Source: an uncultured Clostridia bacterium (GTDB taxonomy: Bacteria; Bacillota; Clostridia; Oscillospirales; Acutalibacteraceae). From it: DNA of 14,551 nucleotides. The stretch covers positions 1 through 14,551 of the forward strand of contig CALGGQ010000382.1 of the NCBI GenBank assembly GCA_937915775.1, given 5' to 3'. Below are positions 9,601 to 14,021 of the stretch, one piece after another. The notes beneath the pieces were generated by a model. It was not told where the DNA came from. It ran no database searches and was given only the letters and a program-made list of their open reading frames with translations. A program made the translations under genes and the position numbers. Positions within the stretch are counted from its first letter, which is position 1, and every line of letters starts with the position of its first letter.

Positions 9601-10992
9601 ATAATTTACAATTGCGCTACCGGTCTGTGAATATGTAAAGTCGTACGTACCGGTCGTATTTCTAACATACCACTTTTCGTCAGGTCTGATTTCAGTACTA
9701 TTTGCGTTTGTATCATCCGTTCTATAGAATGTCTTTAATGCTCTGGGCTTTGATGACCAACCGCCAGCGCCTTTGTATCCTGGCATTACGCCAAACTTTG
9801 GTACTGTAGTGCCATCCCAGAAAGCAACAACATTTGCCGGATATACAATTCGTACTGTTAGTGAATTGCTTGCTGAACCCTCTTTCACAGTACTTGCAGA
9901 AGGAGTTGCATACAAGAGGCTTACATAATGAGGGTTGATATAGCCTGCATTATCGCCTTGGTTTGAATCGCCGCTGAACGCAGTTGTCGGATTATAGTCC
10001 GGAGTTGCAACGTTAACGCCATTCCAAGACTTCATAGCCGCTACGGCAAGACCAAGCTCCTGCGCAGGACCGACTACATCGGTATCTGCGTTTTCGCCGT
10101 AAATGTACGCATCATAATGGGTGCTCGCCTTTTGATAAGCGGTATAAGCAGCACTCATATTCGTGTAAATACCGGTAGCCATCTTGCGCTCATAGAGTTC
10201 CATAGCGGTCTTAAGACTACCGGCATCGCTGCCGAAATCATAGAACGCCAGGTTCTTGATATAGCCCTGGAAGTACGGGTCGTTATAAATCGCACGACCG
10301 ACAAATACCTGCGTCATGGAAGCGAACTGTTCTTTAATCGCCTGACCGGTAACACCGTTAGCTCTGTCGCCGGAAATGGCAGTGTCGGAATAGTTGGCAA
10401 CAAAAGAGCCCTTCAATTGACCGTCAACGTAGTATGAATACTGACCAGACGCATCCATATAAACCGTCAGGTTATACCATACATTGGATTCAGGAACCCA
10501 AGCTGAACCGCCGCCGGTGGTCATAGTACCGTCAGCAAGGTCGTTTGAATAATACGAGCATTCATTGCCGTTGACCTTTGCAAGCGTCATACCGCGGCGC
10601 CAGTCATTCGTGGAATCGCTGCCGCCGTTAATCGCAAACGTATTGCTTGTTGTGCCGTCATTCACGTCAATTAAACGACCGTTATCAGCGTTCGCGCTAT
10701 CCTTCTTAAAATCAAAGGAGATGGCAAAGCCTGAGCTGTTAGTTACATCGGCAAGTGGATTGCTTGATAAAGTAAGATAGTTACTGCCCGTAAACTTAGC
10801 AGCTTTTTCGGTTGCGTCCCATGTAACATTACCTGTATTGGTGAACGCACCATCAATACCATTGGTAAGGAACACATAGGAACTCGGCTCAGCATTTTTC
10901 GCAAATGCCAAAAAGGCATTCAGCGGAAGCATGGTAACGAGCATTGCCGCCGCCATGATGAGCGCTAAGATTTTCTTGCTTAATTTAGTCAT
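679..10992 (-). CDS. Giant secreted multidomain protein (3437 aa) with LamG-like domains and a probable GH43 glycosidase domain
   Basis: Start: ATG at 10992, 7 nt after AAGGAGG. Residues 1-31 form a signal peptide (basic start, hydrophobic core, likely cleavage after AFA). Domain order, by eye: LamG/concanavalin-like (about 37-253); a helical linker; a beta domain leading through VYVLNYKGLKDAYDAAM into a helical FIVAR-like part (about 340-690); three modules like the chitobiase C-terminal domain (about 700-965, with VSARAYVNSKY and VTIKAYPTSAP); a second LamG (about 967-1235, ending YLDDVRFYVG); a GH43-like five-bladed propeller (about 1245-1690); an unassigned Tyr/Asn-rich region (about 1850-2510); helical segments (about 2590-3000); a beta-rich C terminus. 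GH43 signs are H1247-D1248-P, W1363APHV, NAID1422, E1514GSY followed by YYYLFVSFG, and GWP near 1670. D1248, D1422 and E1514 are candidate base, pKa modulator and acid. Family knowledge suggests cleavage of arabinan or related plant glycans; the exact substrate is inference. No LPxTG, SLH or dockerin is visible. Confidence 0.85.
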   Translation of the reverse strand: MTKLSKKILALIMAAAMLVTMLPLNAFLAFAKNAEPSSYVFLTNGIDGAFTNTGNVTWDATEKAAKFTGSNYLTLSSNPLADVTNSSGFAISFDFKKDSANADNGRLIDVNDGTTSNTFAINGGSDSTNDWRRGMTLAKVNGNECSYYSNDLADGTMTTGGGSAWVPESNVWYNLTVYMDASGQYSYYVDGQLKGSFVANYSDTAISGDRANGVTGQAIKEQFASMTQVFVGRAIYNDPYFQGYIKNLAFYDFGSDAGSLKTAMELYERKMATGIYTNMSAAYTAYQKASTHYDAYIYGENADTDVVGPAQELGLAVAAMKSWNGVNVATPDYNPTTAFSGDSNQGDNAGYINPHYVSLLYATPSASTVKEGSASNSLTVRIVYPANVVAFWDGTTVPKFGVMPGYKGAGGWSSKPRALKTFYRTDDTNANSTEIRPDEKWYVRNTTGTYDFTYSQTGSAIVNYVSPAAAITGISTSTGSWYHLSGHLSIHPTFTAKQGYKNYGNVGFTGVQYDNDNEDTKATVTADFSGVYVLNYKGLKDAYDAAMNDYNGDVANYKEGGLTNFFAFMDKASAVDFSVDFSSNPSNQATAVGGKIAEALEAYVDNGVAKTADTNYKALRNTFDTQYTTQAGSTVTPVEAMGTPDNYGPESFAEFTTAYNAAKAKMAALYNQNTYPSASVASEASTLAEKTEALEANSLTPPSFSDNTLLVTGDTITITNGEDVAGNLIYTIAYDGGTAGGEVTEAVAANGSITFDPFLQHTDATTATVSARAYVNSKYTAWVHETYTLFKAPEASPLSVDLDETVTFTSVNGTNAGTISYKIGDGAYTEASSFVPFASGAATAPAITVTVKEVNGDVSIEKTFTITRKASLTAYVENAGDKGPLYYSDEHNTIKLATADTYTGGVSYTISLDGGEEQGPYTYGSSINENVPSVASSSFVTIKAYPTSAPDQITETTLFSEANFKEMVYRDGFGDGTVEGKNYTTTLETAKDLKSTGTIAHVAHKGQIVAKYDNGAADSRTNVLKLSATGDKGTNAKFASNPLADISAASAVKSQGATLMFWRYVTDASDNDVTSFDTKLPALSFYNHADSDYTYFNVSAGGYVSRSDGAVSGSGDYFDIWSNGQDYTNHAAGSYNGYWEHIAVTIDPNSGIMVYFNGDPHPRSVDKQGAYASMTDAEYAQEVLNFITASDTDVSYAFGNAYWNNENNNLYLDDVRFYVGVKSQVDIYNYYNEDRDDVSTDLKNTSHDPTGVTAYTLNNGDIVGIEYFEYKYGSNVNPMTTNEVDHVDYYNFGTGMTVYHSTDNYQWEVLGDSQGRCGYQNEDLFSENYQDALDEPLSLMNADHKSQYASGTIPSNGAGFLIWAPHVMYNVTLNKWCYYAATSYWGAVGGVSFMLTSDYPDHGYEYQTIIYQAQDYHPNAIDICVFYGYDDDGKLDKDQLYMTLGSWGWKHQDGRYAAIYGSPMNADGTSLASVKGTVDSLEVPADGKSYELARAYMQDVEADLGATEGQSSGEGSYVIHKYINGTNYYYLFVSFGSNAGSYTERVFRATDPMGQNQTDGDGYQGYQGYNGVSALNANADEKHARGNQLLAPYDINLQDYLFTSTGHNSAYIVYNTDGEAVDINSVHARPFATESHGWVAVPDGAIAKRQSELTGNVCLNNVLAFNEDGWPVLLPYQYNGTDSVKRDLTMYDLQGMYTADDMRLAVNESYSKEYTFTIIAYDDTTGLAYGTKPVSDTVVIPFSSFVEISEGTDGTNYITMYAGSDNTAPIRYKGVVGSQLVGDEGFETLLPSIGLLNEYNGTAATDADYEVSVKSIGEVAWAYRTGDVPDSSDVINEADLVAMDHVIYTHASDTVAYNIAKAYADEMIDTGEDRYGDGTMYKWGITKGGTEYENYLANAVKNSYAVYGQEISDNFQYGSETASGERYTTITVSYPAKLDVNSPDAVYCYSDKSRVQAGGYTGSSISVVSLTNTQMIATGQGVWYDDNGNQYTDAEALAATDAVKAELKRYYGLQGVMSDYFKYNEDEGEYTQDGVELIVRYKNLETGYEFSEFEFCYVMPNPAWAHTLAATRNSQKDTVGNNRRSGIGIFNRFVDSYGSAMPTYSHLIYEAHGNTEKSNSKYGHGVSNYISDFDGTTFDNSALDTVDEINTLFGFYATSQGVNSGSYSVQQHNDTDAISYTSVPDVVDTDYYIDYSDPQQYKTNNARGLITTNSSGVPTGYQFVMRTSNFRWDTYENATMDMASSYALNKTGLDVVYSYTLAESGNSVQTNQELYRSGLFYQGNRTWYPEEMLLNNNYLYNQSGVDTWYAMATGTYKDCNPSTGEYNIDTGKNYHDFTVDLFKNGSDDLATATAYTYLDNSKGSTHNFKGTATFTFNRVANGSNTDTASGRINKSVWPSTGGLSAEAYSNYILEAGLYHKMTDAGTSADGNARYCGSETYHYYNIGVSTCDKGAVRDFLERFANKQIEQDSETGEITIVPDNEGNTDIQVEKVSAASYDDYIRALGKAAWFVYNPQNTLQDDLAGQAQYAADIADGVAGAEYVTAYNSDGTAIFNTTDAGRNIFQDDNNTHTDAVQAKLIQDVVDAYYNLYDATNYAKVEDKYLETEAFYENNVDPSIYSQDSIDDFRAALDAIKPAVSFYVNNEYYLAHRTQGINDDTTFTNPNNEDETYNLIQKVDGATEGFWRKSPYSGEQYNELMDAMDKMKSTLMPKVDTTALDDQLDGNASENIDSKIEMDESGIFDSEGTQIYSYKSWKTIEDALYTDEIDYTEAQLAEIYGDEANYTGAVANRSSVANLSKYAKKDSQSYNITAILEGEGYTETEDDAKFYYYDGDGTDFSGVSADDDFRGYNVNGTALEADSKNDATSDYSPAQIAVLQRAENIKDLALVAIDDDDAYKAYNNAYAIVSAVDLNKYINSENLITAELAKRDPEVYIAATEAKPVYNARMNAAGNTNVMLDDSGVNGELRVLGTGETDAYTAALLTAVNTMDADPATYIKKFKAQLTVSKNDSAGNVASGFPQTLTQEKYYGETFSFDVPGLTTTTDEETGVTSVNEEVTYSVSIKDGLAADFENAEVTGSSKWTYRGTSLERVADSNIEIAAAIKTSEGGSNTYFVKILNIYGRIVKTAYVSAQPTVDSDTVKDGDNVLYKAETVPFYYFDKFSVEEVKDGDDENANIIGYNYRAKYSAVDFVDFTLPTGATLTGGRSQTQASVDNVVTLSTENSDFYAWAIKDANDKYAIASYDAEYTFYAVDDTNFAMVTVAGDAENGYTYSVDGTELKAEMMSGTIGDFTVNTGTTNYPYDAEQYLNEKLTQKAPFISVISSSVSKDGNGDPITDADGKYLVKSYAIVTSGCAEKINNVTFVTGVTVNGTRKQAIATVTNINEYGQFTVTVKVKNQAPASCDGQATLNYKFTYNYDGTEYTINAKDTTIQVNSVQ
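6287..6309. repeat. Short in-frame tandem repeat (9-bp unit) in the giant gene
   Basis: The 9-bp unit TAGCCCTGA occurs twice in tandem (6287-6295 and 6296-6304), followed by a partial third copy. On the minus strand it encodes GYQGYQGYNG in the GH43-like region. Each unit is three codons, so copy-number change would keep the frame. Confidence 0.8.
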
Positions 10993-11158
10993 TTCTTTTC
11001 CTCCTTAAAATTCCGCCGCAGCGGCGCTTGGCGCTCGATATCGGCTTACTGACTACGCCGGTTACCGTCGTTTTGGCGCTTTTGCTTTGGTTTGGTGGGG
11101 TATTCACAATTTGTTCACTAATCGAAAAATTGCGCAGTATCCCTTTTTATTTTTATAC
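10993..11158 (-). promoter_or_regulatory. Long 5' leader (~165 nt) of the giant-protein operon
   Basis: This is the region between the predicted transcription start (about 11158, from the promoter at 11165-11193) and the giant gene's ATG. No gene is seen in it. It contains the AAGGAGG ribosome binding site (11000-11006), a short GC-rich inverted repeat just upstream (GCCGC/GCGGC around 11013-11023), and two TTCAC copies at 11103-11107 and 11114-11118, spaced by 11 bp (one helical turn). No known riboswitch class was recognised. Confidence 0.5.
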
Positions 11159-11164
11159 ACGATA

Positions 11165-11193
11165 ATTATAATATGGCGAGTTTTTAATGTCAA
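11165..11193 (-). promoter_or_regulatory. Sigma-70/SigA-type promoter of the giant-protein operon
   Basis: On the minus strand: TTGACA (11193-11188), 17-bp spacer, TATAAT (11170-11165), both perfect consensus boxes. Upstream on that strand are A-tracts (opposite T-runs at 11195-11235) that could act as an UP element. Predicted start of transcription is near 11158. It implies strong constitutive capacity unless something acts in the leader. Confidence 0.85.
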
Positions 11194-11289
11194 GCATTTT
11201 TTGAACATTTTGTAAATTTTTTTATTTTTGTATAGTTTATGCACTAAAGTCTACGTTTTGCCTGTTAATTTTGTGCAAAATTCGGGTAC

Positions 11290-11317
11290 TTGACTATTTT
11301 GGAAATTTATATATAAT
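11290..11317 (+). promoter_or_regulatory. Promoter of the tRNA-Arg gene
   Basis: TTGACT (11290-11295), 16-bp spacer, TATAAT (11312-11317), in an AT-rich stretch. It puts transcription start about 12 bp before the tRNA at 11337. It is divergent from the giant operon promoter, with about 97 bp between the two -35 boxes. Confidence 0.8.
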
Positions 11318-11336
11318 AATTATGACATTAATAAAT

Positions 11337-11413
11337 CCGCCCGTAGCATAACTGGATCATGCAGCAGATTCCGATTCTGGAGATTGGGGGTTCGAATCCC
11401 TTCGGGCGGACCA
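11337..11413 (+). tRNA. tRNA-Arg, anticodon CCG (reads CGG), CCA encoded
   Basis: A full cloverleaf can be drawn by hand. Acceptor CCGCCCG/CGGGCGG (11337-11343 with 11403-11409), discriminator A11410, encoded CCA 11411-11413. D-stem GCAT/ATGC with loop AACTGGATC. Anticodon stem GCAGA/TCTGG with loop TTCCGAT, anticodon CCG at 11371-11373. T-stem GGGGG/CCCTT with two G-T wobbles and loop TTCGAAT. A at position 20 of the D-loop, an arginine identity element, supports the call. Oddities are a G27-G43 mismatch at the top of the anticodon stem and C rather than the usual A at position 21. Confidence 0.93.
11394..11413 (+). repeat. Direct repeat copy 1: 3' end of tRNA-Arg (attL-like)
   Basis: The last 20 bp of the tRNA, from inside the T-loop to the CCA end, are repeated exactly at 11520-11539. 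The match stops at once on both sides (C versus A before, A versus G after). The T-loop-to-CCA span is the classical attB segment used by tyrosine-recombinase integrases. Confidence 0.9.
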
Positions 11414-11483
11414 AACAATACCGACCGAAGGGATGAGAAACGAAACACCGATTAGCCAGCCGTCAAGGCGCAGCTCATCGGGA

Positions 11484-11506
11484 GCAACAGTCCGGTGGAC
11501 TGTTGC
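11484..11506. other. Perfect hairpin inside the tRNA-end duplication
   Basis: GCAACAGTCC (11484-11493) and GGACTGTTGC (11497-11506) form a 10-bp perfect stem with a 3-nt GGT loop. The sequence after it (GTTGTTGAGAAGAG) is not T-rich, so it is a poor terminator. It could be a recombinase or protein binding site or an RNA structure. Confidence 0.6.
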
Positions 11507-11519
11507 GTTGTTGAGAAGA

Positions 11520-11539
11520 GAATCCCTTCGGGCGGACCA
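11520..11539 (+). repeat. Direct repeat copy 2: detached copy of the tRNA-Arg 3' end (attR-like)
   Basis: Exact 20-bp copy of 11394-11413 ending in GGACCA. No acceptor 5' half, D-arm or anticodon arm precedes it, so it is not a second tRNA gene. A strong hairpin begins two bases later (11541). Confidence 0.9.
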
Positions 11540-11540
11540 G

Positions 11541-11570
11541 TACACGGGCGGTCTTGCGACCGCCCGTGTA
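11541..11570. terminator. Strong hairpin, possible terminator after the tRNA unit
   Basis: Perfect 13-bp stem (11541-11553 with 11558-11570) with a TTGC loop, the same loop as the terminator at 482-515. It is very GC-rich in the core. The following bases (ACTAATAGTTAGT, itself a 5-bp inverted repeat at 11571-11583) are not a T-run, so termination may be weak or need a factor. It lies 31 bp before the MATE gene, so it could also limit read-through into it. Confidence 0.6.
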
Positions 11571-11601
11571 ACTAATAGTTAGTAATCGCGTTACTTGGTG
11601 A

Positions 11602-12945
11602 ATGATGGATAATTCTGCTTCTTTACAATACAAAAAAATGACGGAAACGCCGATTAATCGGCTGATACCGAAGCTGGCGGTGCCTACGGTTATCTCCATG
11701 CTCGTCACGGTGATATACAACATTGCGGACACCTATTTTGTCTCCAAAATCAGCGTTTCGGCGAGCGCTGCCACGGGCGTGCTGCTCAGCCTGATGGGTG
11801 TGATTCAGGCGTTCGGCTTCATGTTCGGACAGGGTGCGGGCAGCAATATCAGCCGCCGACTCGGCGCAAAGGATATTGAAGCGGCGAGGCGGTACTGCTC
11901 GACGGCATATTTTATGGCGCTCGGCGTCGGACTGCTGATTATGGCGGGCGGCCTGCTGTTTCTTGACAGGCTGATGCTGCTCCTCGGCAGCACACAGACG
12001 ATTCTCCCCTACGCCAGACAGTACGGCATGTGGATTCTGATTGCTGCGCCGGCGATGACCACCGCCTTCGTGATGAACAACATTCTGCGGTTTGAGGGGC
12101 TGGCAAAGCTCTCCATGATTGGCATTATGACGGGCGGCGTGCTGAATGTAGCGCTTGACCCGCTGCTGATTTTCGGCTGCAAGCTCGGCATCGCGGGCGC
12201 CGGCATCGCCACCGCTGCCTCGCAGTATATCAGCATGCTGATTCTGCTTTCCATGTTCCTGCGCAAAAAGCCGCAAAGCCGCATATCTCCTAAGTATTTC
12301 AGCTTTCAGCCAAAGATTATCGGCGATATTATTGCCATCGGCGTACCGAGCTTTGCACGGCAGGGACTGAACGCCGTTTCCACGATTGTGCTGAACCTGC
12401 AGGCGCAGCCCTACGGCGACGAATGCATCGCCGCGATGAGCATCACCGCGAAAATCGGCATGTTCATATTCAGCGTCTGCCTCGGTATCGGGCAGGGCTT
12501 CCAGCCTGTGTGCTCATTTAATTACGGTGCCAAGCTCTTGGACCGCGTCAAAGAGGCTATCCGCTTTCTATGGAAGTTCGGCACACTGGTGATTACCGTG
12601 ATGTCCGCCGCTGTTTTCATCATCGCACCGCAGATGATAACACTGTTCCGAAGCGATGAAGCGGTTGTGGAAATCGGCGCGACAGCCCTCAGGATTCTGT
12701 GCGTAGCGCTGCTGTTTTTACCGACGGTAATGACGGGCAATATGACCTTCCAGAGCGTCGGAAAAAGCGGTCCCGCCTTCTTCCTCGCCTGCTCGCAGAA
12801 CGGCTTATTTTTCATTCCGCTGGTGATGATTCTGCCGCAATTCTTCGGCGTGCTCGGCATCGAAATGGCACAGCCGATGGGCTATGTGATTTCCGCTTTT
12901 ATTGCGGCGCCAATGTTACTTCAGTTTATGAAAAAGTTAAAATAA
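11602..12945 (+). CDS. MATE-family multidrug/toxin exporter
   Basis: Integral membrane antiporter of the MATE (NorM/DinF/MepA-like) superfamily, which exports cationic drugs or metabolites using a Na+ or H+ gradient. At 447 residues it has the usual length for about 12 membrane helices in two similar halves (roughly 10-230 and 235-447). Typical family stretches are TPINRLIPKLAVPTVISMLV and ADTYFVSK in the first helices, GQGAGSNISRRLGAKD after helix 2, NNILRFEG, and in the second half GVPSFARQGLNAV and GIGQGFQPVCSFNYGAK. The start is uncertain: two adjacent ATGs (11602, 11605) have only a weak GGTGA upstream, and a third ATG at 11638 has no SD. No clear promoter was found between the tRNA and this gene, so it may rely on read-through. 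Substrate cannot be told. Confidence 0.93.
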   Translation: MMDNSASLQYKKMTETPINRLIPKLAVPTVISMLVTVIYNIADTYFVSKISVSASAATGVLLSLMGVIQAFGFMFGQGAGSNISRRLGAKDIEAARRYCSTAYFMALGVGLLIMAGGLLFLDRLMLLLGSTQTILPYARQYGMWILIAAPAMTTAFVMNNILRFEGLAKLSMIGIMTGGVLNVALDPLLIFGCKLGIAGAGIATAASQYISMLILLSMFLRKKPQSRISPKYFSFQPKIIGDIIAIGVPSFARQGLNAVSTIVLNLQAQPYGDECIAAMSITAKIGMFIFSVCLGIGQGFQPVCSFNYGAKLLDRVKEAIRFLWKFGTLVITVMSAAVFIIAPQMITLFRSDEAVVEIGATALRILCVALLFLPTVMTGNMTFQSVGKSGPAFFLACSQNGLFFIPLVMILPQFFGVLGIEMAQPMGYVISAFIAAPMLLQFMKKLK

Positions 12946-12955
12946 TATACAAAAA

Positions 12956-12990
12956 AGGACTGTACAGTTGTGTAAATTCTGTACAGTCCT
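12956..12990. terminator. Shared terminator of two convergent genes
   Basis: Perfect 12-bp stem AGGACTGTACAG (12956-12967) / CTGTACAGTCCT (12979-12990) with an 11-nt loop, 10 bp after the MATE stop and 15 bp after the minus-strand acyltransferase stop. The minus side has the better U-tract (TTTTTGTATATTATT); the plus side is weaker (ATGTTCTTTTG). Confidence 0.85.
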
Positions 12991-13005
12991 ATGTTCTTTT
13001 GTCCG

Positions 13006-13926
13006 TTATCTCCAGCCTTTCACGATGCTCGGGTCGGCAAAAATTTCATCCAGCCTCTTGAAAAACGGCACAACCTTGTTATAATCATATGCTCTGTGGT
13101 CGAAGGCAAGCGTCATCGGCAGAATCTGGCGGATTTCAATTTTATCCTCGCCGTTTTCATCGGTGACGACCACCGGCTCCTTACGGATGGAAAGCAAGGC
13201 AATCACCGTCGTCTGCGGCGGTACGATTTCAAGCAGGTAGCATCTGCCAGTACCCTCTCGGTAAATCGAGCCGAGGTTCGAAATCGTAATTGTTCCCTGT
13301 TCCAAATCCTTCTGGCTGAGGCGTTCGTCCTCCGGCACGGCGTAAAACTGCTTTTTCGCCTCACCGCTGAGTATTTTCACTTGGTGCTTGCCCGGCATTT
13401 TGGAGCCGTAAAGACGGCGTAGCGCCTGACCGATTTTCCCCTTTTTCAGTCCCTCCAGCGTGTCGTGCAAGGACACCTCAAACAGCGCCTGGTCTTGATT
13501 GGTGGTAGACGCCTTTTTGAAGGTTTTCGCGATTTCGTGATTCATCTCCGTCAGCGTTTTCGTGTTCATATCGCGCATATTCACGGTCATCATCTGCCCT
13601 GTCGGCAGAATCATCGGCATCGAAATATTCACGTTATCGTACACCTTGAGCTCGCCTCTGACAAGCTTGCGGTTAAATGCCAGATGGGAATTAATTACCG
13701 GCGCCGCCTTGATGGCTTCGCAGAGAATGCCGAGCATCACGGTATTAATCGAGAGCTTATCCTCCTTGGCGCAGCCCTCGTTCATCTCTTTAATAATCGG
13801 CATCAGCTTGGTGACATCCGCCTCGTAAGAGCAAACGCTGTGGGGAATCGTTTCCCAGCTTTCGCTCGTCATATTGGCGATGATTTTACGCGCGATGTCA
13901 AATACTCGTACTTCTCTCAGCTGCAT
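13006..13926 (-). CDS. Stand-alone 2-oxoacid dehydrogenase E2-type acyltransferase domain protein (CAT fold)
   Basis: Cytoplasmic protein of 306 residues matching the catalytic domain of dihydrolipoamide acyltransferases (E2), which moves acyl groups between lipoamide and CoA. Family signs: INTVMLGILCEAIKAAPVIN near the front, VNISMPMILPTGQ in the middle, GTITISNLGS, PPQTTVIALLSI, and LAFDHRAYDY near the end, whose H277 and D281 fit the HxxxD catalytic motif shared with chloramphenicol acetyltransferase. The usual Gly after that Asp is Tyr. There is no lipoyl domain, E1/E3-binding domain or linker, and no E1 or E3 gene beside it, so a classical complex role is doubtful; the true acyl donor and acceptor are unknown. 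Start at 13926 is chosen because AGGAGG lies 8 nt upstream and the promoter at 13970-13998 puts transcription start near 13963, after the ATGs further upstream in the same frame. Confidence 0.88.
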   Translation of the reverse strand: MQLREVRVFDIARKIIANMTSESWETIPHSVCSYEADVTKLMPIIKEMNEGCAKEDKLSINTVMLGILCEAIKAAPVINSHLAFNRKLVRGELKVYDNVNISMPMILPTGQMMTVNMRDMNTKTLTEMNHEIAKTFKKASTTNQDQALFEVSLHDTLEGLKKGKIGQALRRLYGSKMPGKHQVKILSGEAKKQFYAVPEDERLSQKDLEQGTITISNLGSIYREGTGRCYLLEIVPPQTTVIALLSIRKEPVVVTDENGEDKIEIRQILPMTLAFDHRAYDYNKVVPFFKRLDEIFADPSIVKGWR

Positions 13927-13969
13927 ATTTTCGTCCTCCTGTTTCATCAAAATTGCCGCATTTCTTATC

Positions 13970-13998
13970 ATCATAAACCATCATGCCCACGCTGTCAA
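13970..13998 (-). promoter_or_regulatory. SigA-type promoter of the acyltransferase gene
   Basis: On the minus strand: TTGACA (13998-13993), 17-bp spacer, TATGAT (13975-13970). Predicted start of transcription near 13963 gives a leader of about 37 nt with AGGAGG at 13940-13935. This rules out the longer frame beginning at 13974. Confidence 0.85.
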
Positions 13999-14021
13999 TA
14001 GAGAATTGCGTCTTGAAAAGA

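Larger units (their letters stand above)
11394..11539. mobile_element. Possible remnant of a tRNA-targeted integrated element (126-bp step between att-like repeats)
   Basis: Identical 20-bp repeats flank 106 bp (11414-11519) that carry no credible gene but hold structure: a perfect 10-bp hairpin (11484-11506), and a 10-mer at 11425-11434 that is the exact reverse complement of a part of either repeat copy (11396-11405 or 11522-11531). Regenerating a tRNA 3' end at one side and leaving a second copy at the other is how integration at tRNA genes looks. No integrase is nearby, so if an element was here its body has been lost. A local duplication or a dispersed tRNA-linked repeat family are alternatives. 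Confidence 0.35.

Noticed and set aside
11520..11539. Second tRNA gene ending at 11539
   Set aside because: Only the last 20 bp match; no anticodon arm, D-arm or 5' acceptor strand can be found before it.
11357..11545. Minus-strand frame across the tRNA and its duplicated 3' end (contains SARRDSNPQ)
   Set aside because: It is the antisense of a tRNA gene. The repeated SARRD in its product is just the translated 20-bp repeat, and such peptides are common false calls.
11623..12276. Minus-strand frame of 217 codons opposite the MATE gene
   Set aside because: His/Gln/Arg-rich antisense product with no domain, opposite a clear membrane transporter gene.
13927..13974. Longer N terminus (16 extra residues) for the acyltransferase
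   Set aside because: The extra codons overlap the -10 box and the predicted transcription start, and the ATG at 13926 has the AGGAGG at proper distance.
13006..14001. Plus-strand frames opposite the acyltransferase (12991-13422, 13465-14001)
   Set aside because: No ribosome binding site or family resemblance; they mirror the real minus-strand gene.
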